This document shows positions 24,536 to 37,354 of a stretch of DNA of 64,000 nucleotides, piece by piece. The first letter of the stretch is position 1; each line of letters begins with the position of its first letter. A program made the translations under genes and the position numbers. Under the pieces are notes generated by a model that was not told the origin of the DNA, did not search any database, and saw only the letters and a list, made by a program, of their open reading frames with translations. Source of the DNA: Vespula vulgaris (lineage: Eukaryota; Arthropoda; Insecta; Hymenoptera; Vespidae); NCBI RefSeq assembly GCF_905475345.1, contig NC_066601.1:3298001-3362000 (forward strand), read 5' to 3'.

Positions 24536-24620
24536 AGAAAGAGAGAGAGAGAGAGAGAGATGGAGAAAGAGAGAGATGAAGAAAGAATAAGAGAGAAAGA
24601 GAGAGAGAGAGAGAGAGATT
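24536..24620. repeat. (GA)n microsatellite
   Basis: Two GA arrays with GAAAGA and GATGAAG interruptions. Confidence 0.9.
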
Positions 24621-25295
24621 TCGTCCGGAACGACGCGCGATCGGACTTGATTAAAAACGAGATTGCGGGAGCATGATTTCGAGGTGGAAGATTAGGCTCG
24701 GGCTTTTATTTGATTTGCAATTCCATTTTATCGTCGGTGTTGTTTTAAGAGCCTCCCATTTCAATGTGTACGTCTGTGTGTATCCAAAAGTCGATTTCAC
24801 ATAAGAGATCGATGATCTCTTTGCGGTTTCTTTCAGACTACGTAGAAACCACGCGAATGTAATTCGAATGAAATTTTACTATTACCATCGTCCAATCGAA
24901 CAATTTTGTGGGATGATTTAAACGGGTAATCGTTTGAAATTCGATTTAAACTTCTTTTTTCTTTCTTCTCGTATTCCCTTAAGAAAATTCAGAGATTTAT
25001 TTTTTTTCTCTTTCGATCTAATGTAGATTAAACGCGAGGAAATTGTTTTGGTCTTGCTTTTTTTTTATAATTTTAATATCCTCGATTCTTTCTTCCTCTT
25101 TTTGTTAGAATCGTATATTTTATATAATACGTACAATTAAAAAGAGTAAATACCCACTTTACACGGCTGTTAAAAATTTCAAAAATATTTTCTTATACCG
25201 TCTGTACATATTGTGACAGCAAGCATTGTCATTTCCAGTCCACAGTCGTAGACTTTTAATGCTCTTGAACGAGCAAGAGCCAGATATAATCTCCT

Positions 25296-25385
25296 TTCCT
25301 TTCTCTGTCTGTCTCTCTCTCTCTCTCTCTTTCTCCTTTTCTCTCCCTCTTTCTCTTTCTTTCAGTCTTTCTGTCTGTCTAGAAC
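25296..25385. repeat. CT/CTGT microsatellite
   Basis: CTGTCT and CT units with T interruptions. Confidence 0.85.
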
Positions 25386-26360
25386 TCATTTCGAACCCGT
25401 TTCTTTTCCAAGAGAAATTCGTGAATGGTTTCCCGCTGCGCCTCTTATTGCATACTCCTCGTACCGAATTAGAGCGAACGTTTGGAGAAAGGATTTGCTC
25501 TAATTCGCACACAGAATCCTTGCGAGGTGAACCCTGAGTATTGTTGCTTGCGACGACCAGACATTACAATACTCTTCGACCACTTGGAGATACGTTTATC
25601 GTTTTGACAATAGAAACGAACGAATCGTCTTCAACCGGTCCGCCTCGTTTCAGTTAGAAATTTCTTCGTTCGTTCGATATTAAATATAGATATAAATCGA
25701 GATCAATTTGAAAAAATTTGAAGATCAGTGGTCTTTTTTAGATAATCATAAAATGAAATTTCTTAAAATTTAAATTTACTTATCATCTATTTTAATTTCA
25801 TGTTACACAATTACGAAATATTAATGAAATAAAAAAAATGTCAAAAGAAAAAAATGAGAACGTTGGATAAAAAGTATTTTCATAAGAACGTGAACGATAA
25901 AGAAGGTAAAGTACAAAGAGAAAAAGAAAGAAAATCACGGGTGGCAAAGCAAATACGGAAAAGCATAATTATAGTGGCAGGAGGTGTAAGGGAAGGACGT
26001 GGAAAGACTAATTGCTCTGCACTGACGCCTACTCGAATCCTTTTAACTGGTACTTTGGAGCGGCACCCTTGGTGTCAGCTTTTCGTTCGGCTCGCAGAAG
26101 ATTAGAAGACTCATTAAGTCTTTGCGAAAAGGAAAAAAAAGGAAGAGAAAAAAAAAGAAAAAGGAAAAGGACTCTACCAAGTGAGTAGAACATCAAAAGG
26201 AGGAGAGAAACGCCTTTTGCAACGTCGATAGTGGCAATAATAATTAGCAACGGCCTGGATACCGTGACGAATTTATTTTCGAAGAAAAGAGGATTCTCTC
26301 TATCGTTCGCGAATGAATTCCGAAAGGAAAAAGTGAGAGAGAAATAGATAGATAATGGGC

Positions 26361-26361
<1 letters not shown>

Positions 26362-26402
<41 letters not shown>
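26362..26402. repeat. (GA)n microsatellite
   Basis: An uninterrupted array of about 20 units, preceded by GATA units at 26344-26354. Confidence 0.95.
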
Positions 26403-26406
<4 letters not shown>

Positions 26407-26966
26407 TGGAGCAAAAGGGTGTGTCGTGGTATCTTCTGGTAACGAGGGTAATATCCAGTTTTGAGAATGACTCGCCAAGGGACGCGTGACTCGCGCCATA
26501 TGTCTCGGCGTATTCTCGAAGAAACAAAGGAAAGGGCTCCCATTCGGCTCGCTAAAAACTATTAACGGAAAGCAAAGAACTTTGCCGTCGTTCCATGCAA
26601 CTGTTAAGGGTTGACCATCCTGCAAAAATGATTTTCTTGCTACTCGCTGAATTCTTAACAATTTTAGCGTGAAGGATTTCTCTACGCTCGACAGATGTCG
26701 TAGAATTAGTTATGTTTCTTCGGCGTTAATCAAAATGATAATAATAATTCAGGATTAAAGTGATCTCCTCGTACTTGTAGATATTAAAAGGATTTTTGAT
26801 ATGATTAAAGTAAACTCTGAATGGAAGTGTATTAGATAACTTCTTATAAAGAATGTTTCGAAGCTCATATAAATGAAAATGATAGAATTATCGACTATCA
26901 CGAAGGAAAAAATATAAGTAATGATTTTTAAAGAAAGGATAAGGATTAACGTACTTGAAGAAGAGA

Positions 26967-27045
26967 TAAAGAGGAAGAAGAAGAAGAAGGAGAAGAAGAA
27001 GAAGAGTTCTCAGAGAGAAAAAGAGAAAGAGAGTGAGAGAGAGAC
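26967..27045. repeat. GAA/GA purine microsatellite
   Basis: AAG triplets followed by GA-rich sequence. Confidence 0.85.
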
Positions 27046-27227
27046 GAGCACGCGAGCAAAGGAACGCCATTATGTTGGAGGCACATTTTCGAGGTGGATC
27101 CCTAAGGCCATAGGCCGTCGAATCCCCGCGGCGTGCCGCAAATAAATTTCGCGACTCCCCATAAATAATTAATAGATTCGTTACGAGGGCGCGTGTAAAT
27201 CATCGACCGACGCACGAGTCTCGACCC

Positions 27228-27262
<35 letters not shown>

Positions 27263-27275
27263 GCTCTCTCCATCT
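27228..27275. repeat. CT microsatellite
   Basis: (CT)n array with CTTT and CGCT interruptions. Confidence 0.9.
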
Positions 27276-27521
27276 GTCTGTCTTTCTGCTTATTTTCTTT
27301 CTTCCTCGTCTCCACGTCTCCGCCTCCGCGAAACAAGAGAGAAATTCTCGAGGAAACGACTCGTCCGTTTTCGACAGTAAAATCCTGCTTCTACGAAGAC
27401 TCGTTGCATTTATTTTATCCCTTTTATACAACCATTCGTTCGTTTTTTTTTTCTTTCTCTTCTTCTACGAAATTCAATTTGCTTCGTCGTTTGTTAAATA
27501 TTCAAAATATTCATCTTGGTT

Positions 27522-27522
27522 A

Positions 27523-27564
<42 letters not shown>

Positions 27565-27589
27565 AATATATATATATATATATATATAC
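27522..27589. repeat. (TA)n microsatellite
   Basis: Long TA array with GTA and AA interruptions. It is self-complementary and would form cruciform-prone DNA. Confidence 0.95.
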
Positions 27590-27934
27590 ATTATTAATAA
27601 TGGTAAGAAGAGTATAAAGAATATAAAAAGTACAGATCTCACGCATCTTATTTAAAAGAATGTTTCTCATACAATTTGGATATTAATGATATTAATTTGT
27701 ATTCGTATTAAGCAATGAAAAAATATCAAAATAAATACTCTTAATTCTCTCAAGATCAATGATCCTTGCTCTTCAATTCGAAATCGCGAAGAAAGTCCTG
27801 TCTCCGTGAGAGGAGAAGGCAGGTGCGCGTTCTCCTTTTCAGGATACGTAATTTGCCCTCGACCTACTGTGCCCTGCCAGGTCAGATTCTTCCGCGGTGA
27901 AATAGTGGCATAATGGACGTCCGGAGAGAGGTTC

Positions 27935-27985
27935 GTCTTCTCCTTCTTCTCCTTCTTCTTCTTCTTCTTCTCCTTCTTCTACTTC
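27935..27985. repeat. (CTT)n microsatellite
   Basis: CTT/CTC triplets. It generates a poly-Leu frame on the plus strand that is not taken as coding. Confidence 0.9.
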
Positions 27986-28400
27986 ATTCTGCAGTAAGCT
28001 TTCCGAATCGAAGAACCTATCATTATCCGGCGCGAACCGGAAGCACGACGCCTAGGGGGCCGATGAGATCCATCGAAATCGAACGATCTCGAGGTCTTTG
28101 CAACAGCGGTGACTTCTGAAAAGATCTGTTCTCGATCTATCCAAGTCGTTGAAATTGGATAAGGAACATAAAATTCGATGTGTGGTCTTTCCCTTCCTAC
28201 CTTCCTTCTTTCTTTTTACCCAGAAAATTGCCTATCTTTTCTATCGAAGACATTGCAACCGGAGGTTTTCGTCCTAGCCAAGGACGAAACTATTTCTCTT
28301 TTTAATCCTATTTTTATCGTCCACCCTCGATCGACATCTGTGTCTCATCAAACGCAACCACGTAATTATCCATCGTTAGTTCGGATTATTATCCCATGAA

Positions 28401-31043
28401 ATCTTATGATTAGGGTGTTCTTCAGAATCAAGATAACTATAAAATCGTAGAATCTATTTTTTTGTGTATCTTTTGTGCGTTTCTTTTTTTTCTTCTTCTT
28501 TTAATCTAATCCTTTGTAGGAATTTAATTAAAAGCACATCGAATACAATCAGACTACTTTTACGTGTCTCTTTCAATCCAATTGTTTATAAATATTCTAA
28601 TTTATCAATGATTTCAAAGCAATTGTAATCACGTGATACAAAGTATAAAATACAAAGTCCATAAGAAAAAAGTTTGGTACCGCGAAAGGCGGAAGTCGAA
28701 CGTCGTTCCCAATGAACGGAGCTCTCGAAAAGATTTCGACGCGACGAACGATAGCACGGCTGACCGATAAAAAAGCAAAAGGGTACCGGGTGGAAGCAAT
28801 AAAGCGTAAGACGGTGCTTTTCTTGCTGAAGCCCATGCCACGGCGTTACGAGTTGGCATTTCTGGTGCGACACGGCAATTGGAACTCTGGCAGATGTCCG
28901 ACGCGATGCCGACATTCCGGGCATCGGCCACGATGATTTCCCGTCGATGGCATTTTAAAATTACTCAGTTAAGCCCACACTTTCGCGAGACGTGCTTTTA
29001 TCCTTATTAGTACGACGATCCGTATCAATTCACGCTACTTTTTTATTACTTACTTCAACTTCTTCAAAAGAAAAAGAAAAAAATAAGAAAAGAAAAATCT
29101 TACATTAGATTGCACAAATATGTCGTCGAAAAAAATCAAGCGAAGTTAATCGGTTTCTCGAAAGATTTTCCAATTTTCCAAAAGAAAAGAAAAGAAAGAA
29201 AAAGAAAAAAAAAAGAAATCGAAAAGATACTTCAAATTTCTCCCTGAATGTTGGCAACCATTCGAACTTCGAGGTAATACGGGGTACTTTGAAACTCCAT
29301 TTGAAATTCACTTGCAAACTTAATTAGATCGAAGTTCCTATGAGTTGGTGTACTAACGTTAAAACGTTTACAGTTAGCAGTCACACCCGAAGAATTTCAT
29401 GAGGTATTCGTTCAGAGGGAACGGAGAGCGAACAGGAAATTCAAATTCAAAGTCGAATGTGAATTGCAATGTACCCGAGACTATATAATGTGGATGTTAC
29501 ATTACGAAAACAGGATTCTCCTGTACGAGACCGGGATTATACGGGTCCGCATATGTAAGTAGCTTTCTCTCTTTGTAAAGCATAAAGATGGAAGCGAGTA
29601 CAAGATGACAGAGGATTTAGTTGTTTCGTTGTCTTAACCTTTGCCACTATTCAAAGACATTTTTATTTGTATATCAAAAAATTCGATGGAGAACCTGTTT
29701 GAGAAATGTTTGAACATAAATCGACTCATGGCTCACGATAATTTTTATTGCCCATTCGCAGAATTTCTGCTTGATATTTTACAATAATTTTATCTTTACA
29801 AATTTCACCAGAAAGAAAAAAAAGATTAATATCTGTCAGTATTTTATCGACGACAGGGTGAACGGATACGGAAAGGAAAAATCGATCGTTATCGATATAA
29901 ACGACAAATTTCATGGGAAAGCAAATTGATCTCGCCTTTTCTGTCGAACAACGGCAAACGTTATGGTCGTTGCTCGCACCAAAGTTATTCGTCGAGACCG
30001 AATCAGGCCGGGCCTTTTCTTTTCCCTGCGAATTATTATCGTCCGTCGGCTCTTACAAGAGCCGCATAAGAAAAAGTAAAATTGCCCTGTACTTACAAAT
30101 GATGGTCCCGAAACGAGCGACAAGACGCGCTGCAGCGACGGTGAAAAACATTTCGAGGCCGTTACGATGAAAAAGGATCTTCTCGAGAACGTGCTTCCTT
30201 GTGAAAGGAGAATTTCGGCTAAACTTTGCGTTTTATCATCGAATTCGCATTCTCTTCTAATTGATCGAAATTTCGAAAGAAAAAGAAAGAAGATAGGAGA
30301 AAAAGAAAAGGAAATTAATCGAGAAATTTTATATTTGTTTTATGTTAAAAATCTGACGAATGGAACTCACCAGAAAATTTCATAGTTTATGATAAACTTA
30401 TAAGTACTAACTTATGCACCTACATTACGCAACCATACATTACACCAATTTCGATACCGAAGGAGAGCATGATCGACACACCCAGTTAAGCGCGATACTT
30501 TAACGTAATTGCTCTCATCGTATAGCTTATGTCGTTGTATCACAGAACGAGTTTCAAAGGGGCGTGTTAACTTCATCTTCGAAGTTGAATCATTCGATAC
30601 GAAGAAACCGTGCGATAAACAACAAAAATTTTAACGATTCGGAAGGATAAAGCGATGAATGAATACGTATAGAAAAGTCTTATGCAAGATACGAATTTCA
30701 TTTAATTCGACGAATGTTGATACAAAATGTAAAAATATTTATAAAAGCGATGACAGGAAGATGAGACCATTTAAAAACTTCATCGTTCCCTTGGATCGAA
30801 GTGAGGAGAGCGATCGTTAGCAGATCGAAAAGAAACTTTTCTTAACTTACCATGACAAGAAGGGAGCGAGAAAGCGATATCCAAGATGACAGGCAAGCGC
30901 ATTAATTCTAATTAACTGGCATCCATTCGCACGTCTCACCGAGTTCGTCGCTATGATTGGTGGATGTAAAGAGTGGGGGAAAAAGGAATGGAACTACTTT
31001 CACGTGGGTACTGTGCACGCGTTATGGATCACGTTACGCGTGC

Positions 31044-31074
<31 letters not shown>

Positions 31075-32340
31075 GCACCTGTAATACACGTTCTACGTTC
31101 GCGTGACTACGTTCGATCTTTCGTTTGTTTTCTCATGGAAATTTTTACGATTGTCAATGGCCGAAGTATGATCGAGAATAAATAAATAAAACTATGGTAA
31201 TCGCGGCATTTGACTCGTTTATTTATAACTTCTGCGAATTTTAATCGTCCTCATTAAAACTCATTTATTCATGCGCTTCACCTTCCGCGAGAACGCGAGC
31301 CACATCGATTACGCGTCTGCGAACTCTCTCATTGATTTTATTCCTTTACAACGTCCCGCCAGTTGCATTCATTAGCGTCATATTTCGGCCGATAATCGCA
31401 TCGCAGCGATTCGTTATGCGGCCATTCCGTACGGCCCACGGTCAGTATCTTAATGAGCCCTCGACGATCGTGAAAATCACTTATCGGCGTATATATCGTA
31501 AGGATCGGACGTTTTTAAAGAACGCTCTTATACTTCGCTTAACGACGTCGATTGTATCTTCTCGTGATCGTAAAGCAACCTATTACTTATGTATGCGTGA
31601 CAATTTCAATGCGATATTAAAAGTATGAAACTGTCTCGAGTGTCATGGTTTCTTTCGCCGGAATAACTATCATAGACTTTTTTTTATTTCACAGTTATAA
31701 TTACAACATTAAGGACTTGAATTATATCGAAGACAAGAAGGAAAAACTTTCCAAGACGATTTTGTGCTCGTATTAAAAGTAACATGCTTATTTAATCCAC
31801 TCTACTTCAAAGTTACTATCCAAAGTTACGACTAAACAAAGTATTCTTTCCTTAAATTCACTTCTGACCCGACACTTCACAAATGATTAATCGATATAAA
31901 TTTATAAATAGATTAGTCTAAAAAAAAGAAGACAAGAAAAGAAAAAATAGAGAAAGAAAAAAGAAAAAGGGAAAAAAGAAATTAGAACTTCGAGTAAGTA
32001 GTGATATATATAATACTTCCACGAAACAAAGATCGTGGATGGCGTTGGGGTGGGAGAAAGGGAGGAAGGGACGAAAGGAGAAAGGGGTAGGATTGGTGTA
32101 CCGTCTGATACATCAAAGAAGAGGTAGAAAGAGAGGAGAAGATGGCCCCCCCGAGGACAGTCGAGGCATGGCTCGATTTCGGTGCGCAGCAGGCAGGTGT
32201 TCGAGTCCGGCGAGATCGTTCTCTCGCGTTTATGCGCGCACGTGCTTTATTACTCCGTCTCCCGGGCAGCATCTCAGTGACTCCAGTGCTCGTCAATCAG
32301 CGAGACCAGCGCCGCAACGTTCCTTTTCTTCGGCCTGTCT
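28401..32340. other. Non-coding stretch with balanced, possibly conserved islands
   Basis: The islands at 28640-28940, 29900-30200, 30900-31040 and 31180-31480 have balanced composition with frequent CpG and homeodomain-like ATTA/TTTAT words. They contain overlapping open frames on both strands, none with a recognisable domain. The purine run at 31920-31980 and the CT array at 31044-31071 are the only clear repeats. Confidence 0.5.
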
Positions 32341-32425
32341 CCTTCGTCTCTTCTCTTTCTTTCGGTCTGCTTCTCTCTTTCTCTCTCTCTTTCTGTCTTT
32401 CTCTCTGTTTCTCTATCTCTTTTAC
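32340..32425. repeat. CT/CTTT microsatellite
   Basis: Interrupted CT array followed by CA/TA alternation at 32424-32460. Confidence 0.85.
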
Positions 32426-32640
32426 ACGCACACACGTATACATATATACATATACAGTGCACCGCTTTTTCTTCCGATCCTCTCCCTCCCCTTCTCTTCA
32501 TCCCTTTCTTTCCTCGGTAGGAGAGGGTCACGGCCTCGGAGCAGGTGCCCAAAACCGCGGCTGCACCAACACAACCAAGACTGACATGCATTTTGGTCAT
32601 GCGCGGCGTACGAGCCGTTACGTAAATCTTCCTTGCCTCG

Positions 32641-32890
32641 TGTTACTCTTTCTTTTTATTTATTTATTTTTATCTTCTTTTCCTTTTATTTTCTTTCTCC
32701 CTTTTCCTTTTTGTTTTTGCTTTTTATTCTTTCCCTTGGCTCTTCTCATTCCCTTCTCTTTCTTCTTCTTCTTCTTCTTCGTCTTTGGCTTTGGCTTTGG
32801 CTTTGGCTTTAGCTTTGACTTTAGCTTCGTTTTCTTCTTCGACTTCGTCTTCGTCTTCGTCTTCGTCTTCGTCTTCCTCTCTTTTTCCAT
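32641..32890. repeat. Composite pyrimidine array with (TTTGGC)n and (TCTTCG)n hexamers
   Basis: A long pyrimidine stretch contains CTT triplets (32761-32780), then about seven TTTGGC-type hexamers with TTTAGC and TTTGAC variants (32783-32826), then TCTTCG hexamers (32838-32876). The array keeps several frames open at once, which explains the 307-codon plus-strand frame across 32142-33065 and the Lys-rich frame on the other strand. Confidence 0.9.
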
Positions 32891-33806
32891 CGGGAATACC
32901 TTTTACGTTCGAGAATACGATCGTTGTTCGATGCTTTGCATTCGATCCTCTCTTGCAGACGAACCTCGTCGAGCTCTTTTTAGAGTCGTTGAATCTTTGA
33001 TTTTACGAGGTCTCGTTAGAACCGCTTCATGTGCCTTGCTTCTCCTTTCGTGGATCTTCTTTTGAATTACGCGAGGGTTTTCTTTCAGTAATTATTATAT
33101 AGATATGAAACTCGAAAACAGAGATAGAAAGGAAAAAAGAAAGAGACAAATATTTGAATCATTAGATAGTACAATGTGATTTAATAATTAAATTATGCTA
33201 ACGATTGATAATAACGGAATATCATGATAATAATTGTATCATTATTGAAATCATTTCGAATTCATCACGTATTATTATTGAAATCACTTTGATCGATGAG
33301 GTTTTGTACGTGTATTAAATGAATATACTGATTTGTTATTTCAATATTTATTTCGTTTGAAAATTATTATAGTTGATAAGAATTTACATATCTTTCTTTT
33401 TTTTCTTTTTTTAAATAATCGACGAAAGATCGAAACGATAGAATCGAATCGTCATTAAAGTAAGTCGTTTATGTACACGATCGAGTTAATCATCAACTAA
33501 AGAACGGTTTGGCATTCTCAAGAGTCCACGACAAGCCGTCGACAGTGTGCTAAGCCTTTAAAGACTCCTTCGTTGTCGAAGCTTCGAAGTCACATGGGGA
33601 AAAAGTGTGGTAGGCGTAGAGAAAGATCGCCGATTGCGTTTGTCTCGTCGAGCGAGACGCGACGGCGTGTTCGCCATTAATCAAGCGAAGAAAAGGACAA
33701 ACGATTACGCCGACGTCTCGTTGCTTGAACGTGATCGCCTTCGAAAGCTCCAGACCCGATCGATGACGAATGAGACTTGACTCTGAGAAGGGAAGAAATA
33801 GATACC

Positions 33807-33862
33807 TATACATACATACATACATACATACATGCATATATATATATACACACACACATTTC
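33807..33862. repeat. (CATA)n-(TA)n-(CA)n compound microsatellite
   Basis: CATA tetramers pass into TA and then CA dinucleotides. Confidence 0.9.
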
Positions 33863-34964
33863 CTAAATATTCATTAACCCAAACTTTTTCATCGCAAACT
33901 TCTTTCAAATAATAAATGACAAATTTTGGATTTATTTAAATTTCCATGAAATCATATTTTTGTCATATTAATTATCTATGAAGTAATATCTTGAGCAAGT
34001 TGAAGCAAAAATAGACATTGATTTAACAAAATTCATGTTTGTCGATCTTATAATTAAGAATAATTTAATATAGTAATATCTCTCTCTTTTTTCTTCTTTT
34101 TTTTTTATATTAATTTTGACAGTCACTCTTTAAAACATTATTCCTAATTGTAAGCTTTATCTTACTTTTGGTTTCTTTTTACTAATCGCAAGGAAGAACG
34201 AAAAAGAAAAGAGCAAGGATTTAAATCCGATCGAGTCGAGCCTTGCTCCTGTCGTGATCGACAAAGATCGATGATCCGAGGTCCATCCTCTACTCTTCGC
34301 GATAACTTTTCACTTCTCTAGTCGTGTTCAAACTCGTTAGTCCTGTTGTATTCTCGATCATGGCCAAGGATAAAAGATTACCAGACCTTTACGTTTGACC
34401 GAAAATAAATCGTTTTCTTTTGTTTCTTCTTCTTCTTCTTCTTCTCTTTCTTCTTTCACATTAATAAATTTCGTAATAACCAGCGATTCTGTATGAATGA
34501 ACGTGAATTCTTTTTTCATAAATTTTCAACTTCTTCTTTTTCATCAGAAACTTATTTAAATTGAATATTACAAAAGGTTTTGTAAATCGAATAAAATTAA
34601 TTAGATTCATTCATTATTTAACATTTATTTCCAATATCCCATAACAAATTTAATAACTACATTATTTCCAATTTCGCTCTGGTAATCTTCTCTGGAAAGG
34701 AAGGTTTTTTTTACATACGTAATTTAATATGAATATTATTAAAAGCATTATTCGATTAAAAGATAGGGACACATATTGAGAAAGAAAGAGAGAAGGAGAA
34801 AATAATAAAAAGTGAAAAAAGAAGTAAGAATAAATGGGACAACTTTTCTCCAACTCGCCATTACAATTCGACATGGCGAGCGTACCGCGCGGTTTGGTAC
34901 TTACACGTCTTACACGTAATACGCGATGCATACACCTGTAATAACATCGGTGGGTTTACGGCGA

Positions 34965-34977
34965 GGACCTTTGACCT
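34965..34977 (-). promoter_or_regulatory. DR1 nuclear-receptor motif in a CpG-rich island
   Basis: The minus strand reads AGGTCA-A-AGGTCC, a direct repeat of nuclear-receptor half-sites with one spacer base (DR1, as bound by HNF4 or USP/COUP-type receptors). It sits in a CpG-rich island (about 34930-35060) in otherwise AT-rich DNA. The function is inferred. Confidence 0.35.
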
Positions 34978-35217
34978 CGCTCGCGTTCGAGCTCCGCGCG
35001 CGAGGATGCGTCCGAGGAGAGGCCACGTCGGTACGTCGATTATCCAGTCATTTTCCCAGGCTTCGTTCGGCCGCTATACTATAACCCTCTCTCTCTTTCT
35101 CTCTCTATCTCTTTCATCTTCCTCGTATCTCTTTCTTCCTCTTGCAGTGTCGAGCTGGAGAACGTTACGAGAATGACGTACCCATACGAGCTAGTGGAAG
35201 TCCGTCAGAGCTATTAC

Positions 35218-35530
35218 ATTCGGACTTGAGAAGAGAGAAAGAGGGAGGAAGAGAGAGGGAGAGAGATAAAGAGAGAAGGGCTGGAGAACGCGAAGAACGA
35301 AGTGTACAAAATAAGAAAACGAAAAAAAAGAAAAAGAAAAAAAAACGAAAGAAAAGGAAAAGGGACGGCTTAGTGGTACTCTCCTTTTCTTTCCATTATC
35401 TCTTTCTCTCTTTCTCTCCTTGAAACGAAGAGAACGCATACGATCTTGCGGGTGTGTGTAAGAGAAAGAGAGAGATAAAGAAAGAGAGAAAGAAAGAGGG
35501 AGAAAGAAAGAGACAAGAGACGAAGAGAAG
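35218..35530. repeat. GA/AAAG purine arrays flanking a CT array
   Basis: Purine arrays at 35230-35280, 35318-35362 and 35460-35525, with a CT run at 35385-35420 between them. Confidence 0.85.
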
Positions 35531-36256
35531 GGAGGAACTCGTCTTCTCGGCATGCACATTAAGAGGTCACGCTCCGGCAGGTGGCGGACTCGTGATTCAC
35601 TCGGTCGCTCCCTTCGAGCTAGGTACACCGCGAGGAGACCATTCTCACTCACACGAGCGAAATAATTGTCAAGGAGATATCCCTACTCCTTCTGCCTCTT
35701 CTTAAAAAGAGTAAAAAGGTTTCATCACCGTTTATCTACTTCTGAGTGAGTTTCTCTCTCTCTCTCTCGAGTTATCTCTAAAGTAATCGAACTATCGAGG
35801 ATCTTAAATATCAAGTATGATAGCAATCATTTGCTTCGATCTGACTCGGATGATTTTTTTTTTCAAATATAATCAAACGCTACGTGTACATACAAGCGTG
35901 GGTAATAAGAGAATTTTTTTCTTTTCATTCTAACCAGATTAGATTTAATTGTCATACTTTGTCTTCCGTCACGCTTTCTTAGCAGCTCTAATTCGCGATC
36001 CAAAGGAATACTTTGAATGGTATCGATTACTTTGAAGTATCTTTCAAAGTCTCTTGCTTTCCAATTTCCATCGTCTTTCACTAGTATTTTCTGTTTGACC
36101 CTACTACTCTTTAGTTCTTTACCTCCTTATCCCTTTCTCTCTGTACGACGACACCAACGTCCGTGTGTGCCCTCGAGGTCTTACCGGGAGCTCATAAATC
36201 TTCTTAAATATCTTCTCTATCTGTTGAGCATCCGAGTACGTGCGGCTTGGTATTAC

Positions 36257-36289
36257 TCTCTTTCTCTCTCTCTTTCTCTTTCTCTTTCC

Positions 36290-36322
<33 letters not shown>

Positions 36323-36333
36323 GTATTCTCAGC
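36257..36333. repeat. CT microsatellite
   Basis: CT array with CTTT interruptions. Confidence 0.9.
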
Positions 36334-36549
36334 CTCTCACGGAAGGTAAAAGACCGTGGCAGGAGTCGCTGGACAGAACACAGCTGCCGCTTAACAGTAG
36401 TTGTAATGGGCATGCAGAGTGCGCGGGAGTGCAATCAGACTTCATCTCGTTGCGAGGCTTCTGAACTGAGAGCATACATCACGAGTATCCGTGTGTTCCT
36501 ACGAAGCCTGTCACGAGTACTTCGTTCATTGTTTCTGCTTTATAACCCG

Positions 36550-36663
36550 GAGCCTCTTCGTTTCTTTACCTCCTCCTTCACCTCCTCTTCATTCTTCTCC
36601 TTCTTCTCCTCCTCCTTCTCTTCTTCTTCTTCTTCTTCTTCTTCATCTTCATCTCCTTCCACC
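36550..36663. repeat. (CTT)n/(CTC)n microsatellite
   Basis: CTT and CTC triplets over more than 100 bp; they produce Ser-, Leu- and Glu-rich frames. Confidence 0.9.
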
Positions 36664-37035
36664 ACTTCATCGTTGTCTTTGTCTTTGCCCGACCTCGCTC
36701 CATTTTCTACCCTTCTCCCCGATTCCCCATCTCTTTCACTCTCGGTGCAACAACGCATCAACCAATATATAGACGTTTAACCTCCTTCGTGCACGCAACA
36801 ATTTATTTCGTAACGTAAGATTATTCCTACGATTACTTTATAACACCCGACGAAGAGCTATCGTTCCTCGAATTTCTCTCGCTTAACATTCTCTAATGAC
36901 ATAAAGAATATATTCTTTGCGATAATAAAATCGTTTTATTCGACATTTTATTCGGAACTTTGAAACTTGAAAATTAAATGCGAATACATGTATATTCATA
37001 AGAGCGCGTATAGTTCAAGGTAGAGGTATATTCTC

Positions 37036-37038
<3 letters not shown>

Positions 37039-37082
<44 letters not shown>

Positions 37083-37085
37083 CTC
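37039..37085. repeat. (CT)n microsatellite
   Basis: An uninterrupted array of about 20 CT units. Confidence 0.95.
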
Positions 37086-37293
37086 TTTTTATTCTTATTC
37101 TTCCTTTTCAAGGCTGTTCAGAAAGAGACGGAGAAGGCAAGAACAGGAACAGACACGGTTGCAATTGCACCGCTCACGGATCTCTCTTTCACTCTAAGGT
37201 ACTTTCCATTCCTTCTCTTTGTATCTCTATCTTCTTTTCTCTTTTCTCTTTCTGGTCATCTCAGCTTGTCTTCTTCTTGTTCGTCGTCTCTCC

Positions 37294-37332
<39 letters not shown>

Positions 37333-37354
37333 GAACCTCTCGGCTCGAACAATC

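Larger units (their letters stand above)
24481..28400. other. Non-coding stretch, no gene seen
   Basis: Several microsatellites are separated by more balanced segments (24640-24780, 27080-27190, 27780-28120). The last balanced segments contain homeodomain-like words and CpG dinucleotides but no domain-bearing frame. The 210-codon minus-strand frame at 26029-26661 is dominated by Ser/Leu from the GA array at 26362-26402. Confidence 0.55.
33066..36540. other. Non-coding stretch, no gene seen
   Basis: AT-rich DNA at 33080-33480 and 33900-34200 is followed by a CpG-rich island at about 34930-35060 and a block of purine and pyrimidine microsatellites (35085-35530). A short imperfect direct repeat (ATTATTGAAATCA words) lies at 33241-33290. 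No exon-like frames were recognised. Confidence 0.5.

Noticed and set aside
26029..26661. 210-codon minus-strand frame
   Set aside because: The core is a Ser/Leu run encoded by the GA array; the rest shows no family resemblance.
28586..28936. Overlapping frames on both strands
   Set aside because: Four frames are open at once over a balanced island, which suggests a lack of stops by composition rather than coding.
31332..31628. 98-codon plus-strand frame in the balanced island
   Set aside because: No domain, and a non-coding conserved element explains the composition better.
32190..32215. GTTCGAGTCC, similar to a tRNA B box
   Set aside because: No A box at the right distance and no cloverleaf could be folded around it.
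32142..33065. 307-codon plus-strand open frame
   Set aside because: It is kept open by CT, CTT, TTTGGC and TCTTCG arrays. Composition is Ser/Phe/Leu in blocks, the frame has no domain, and other frames are open over the same region.
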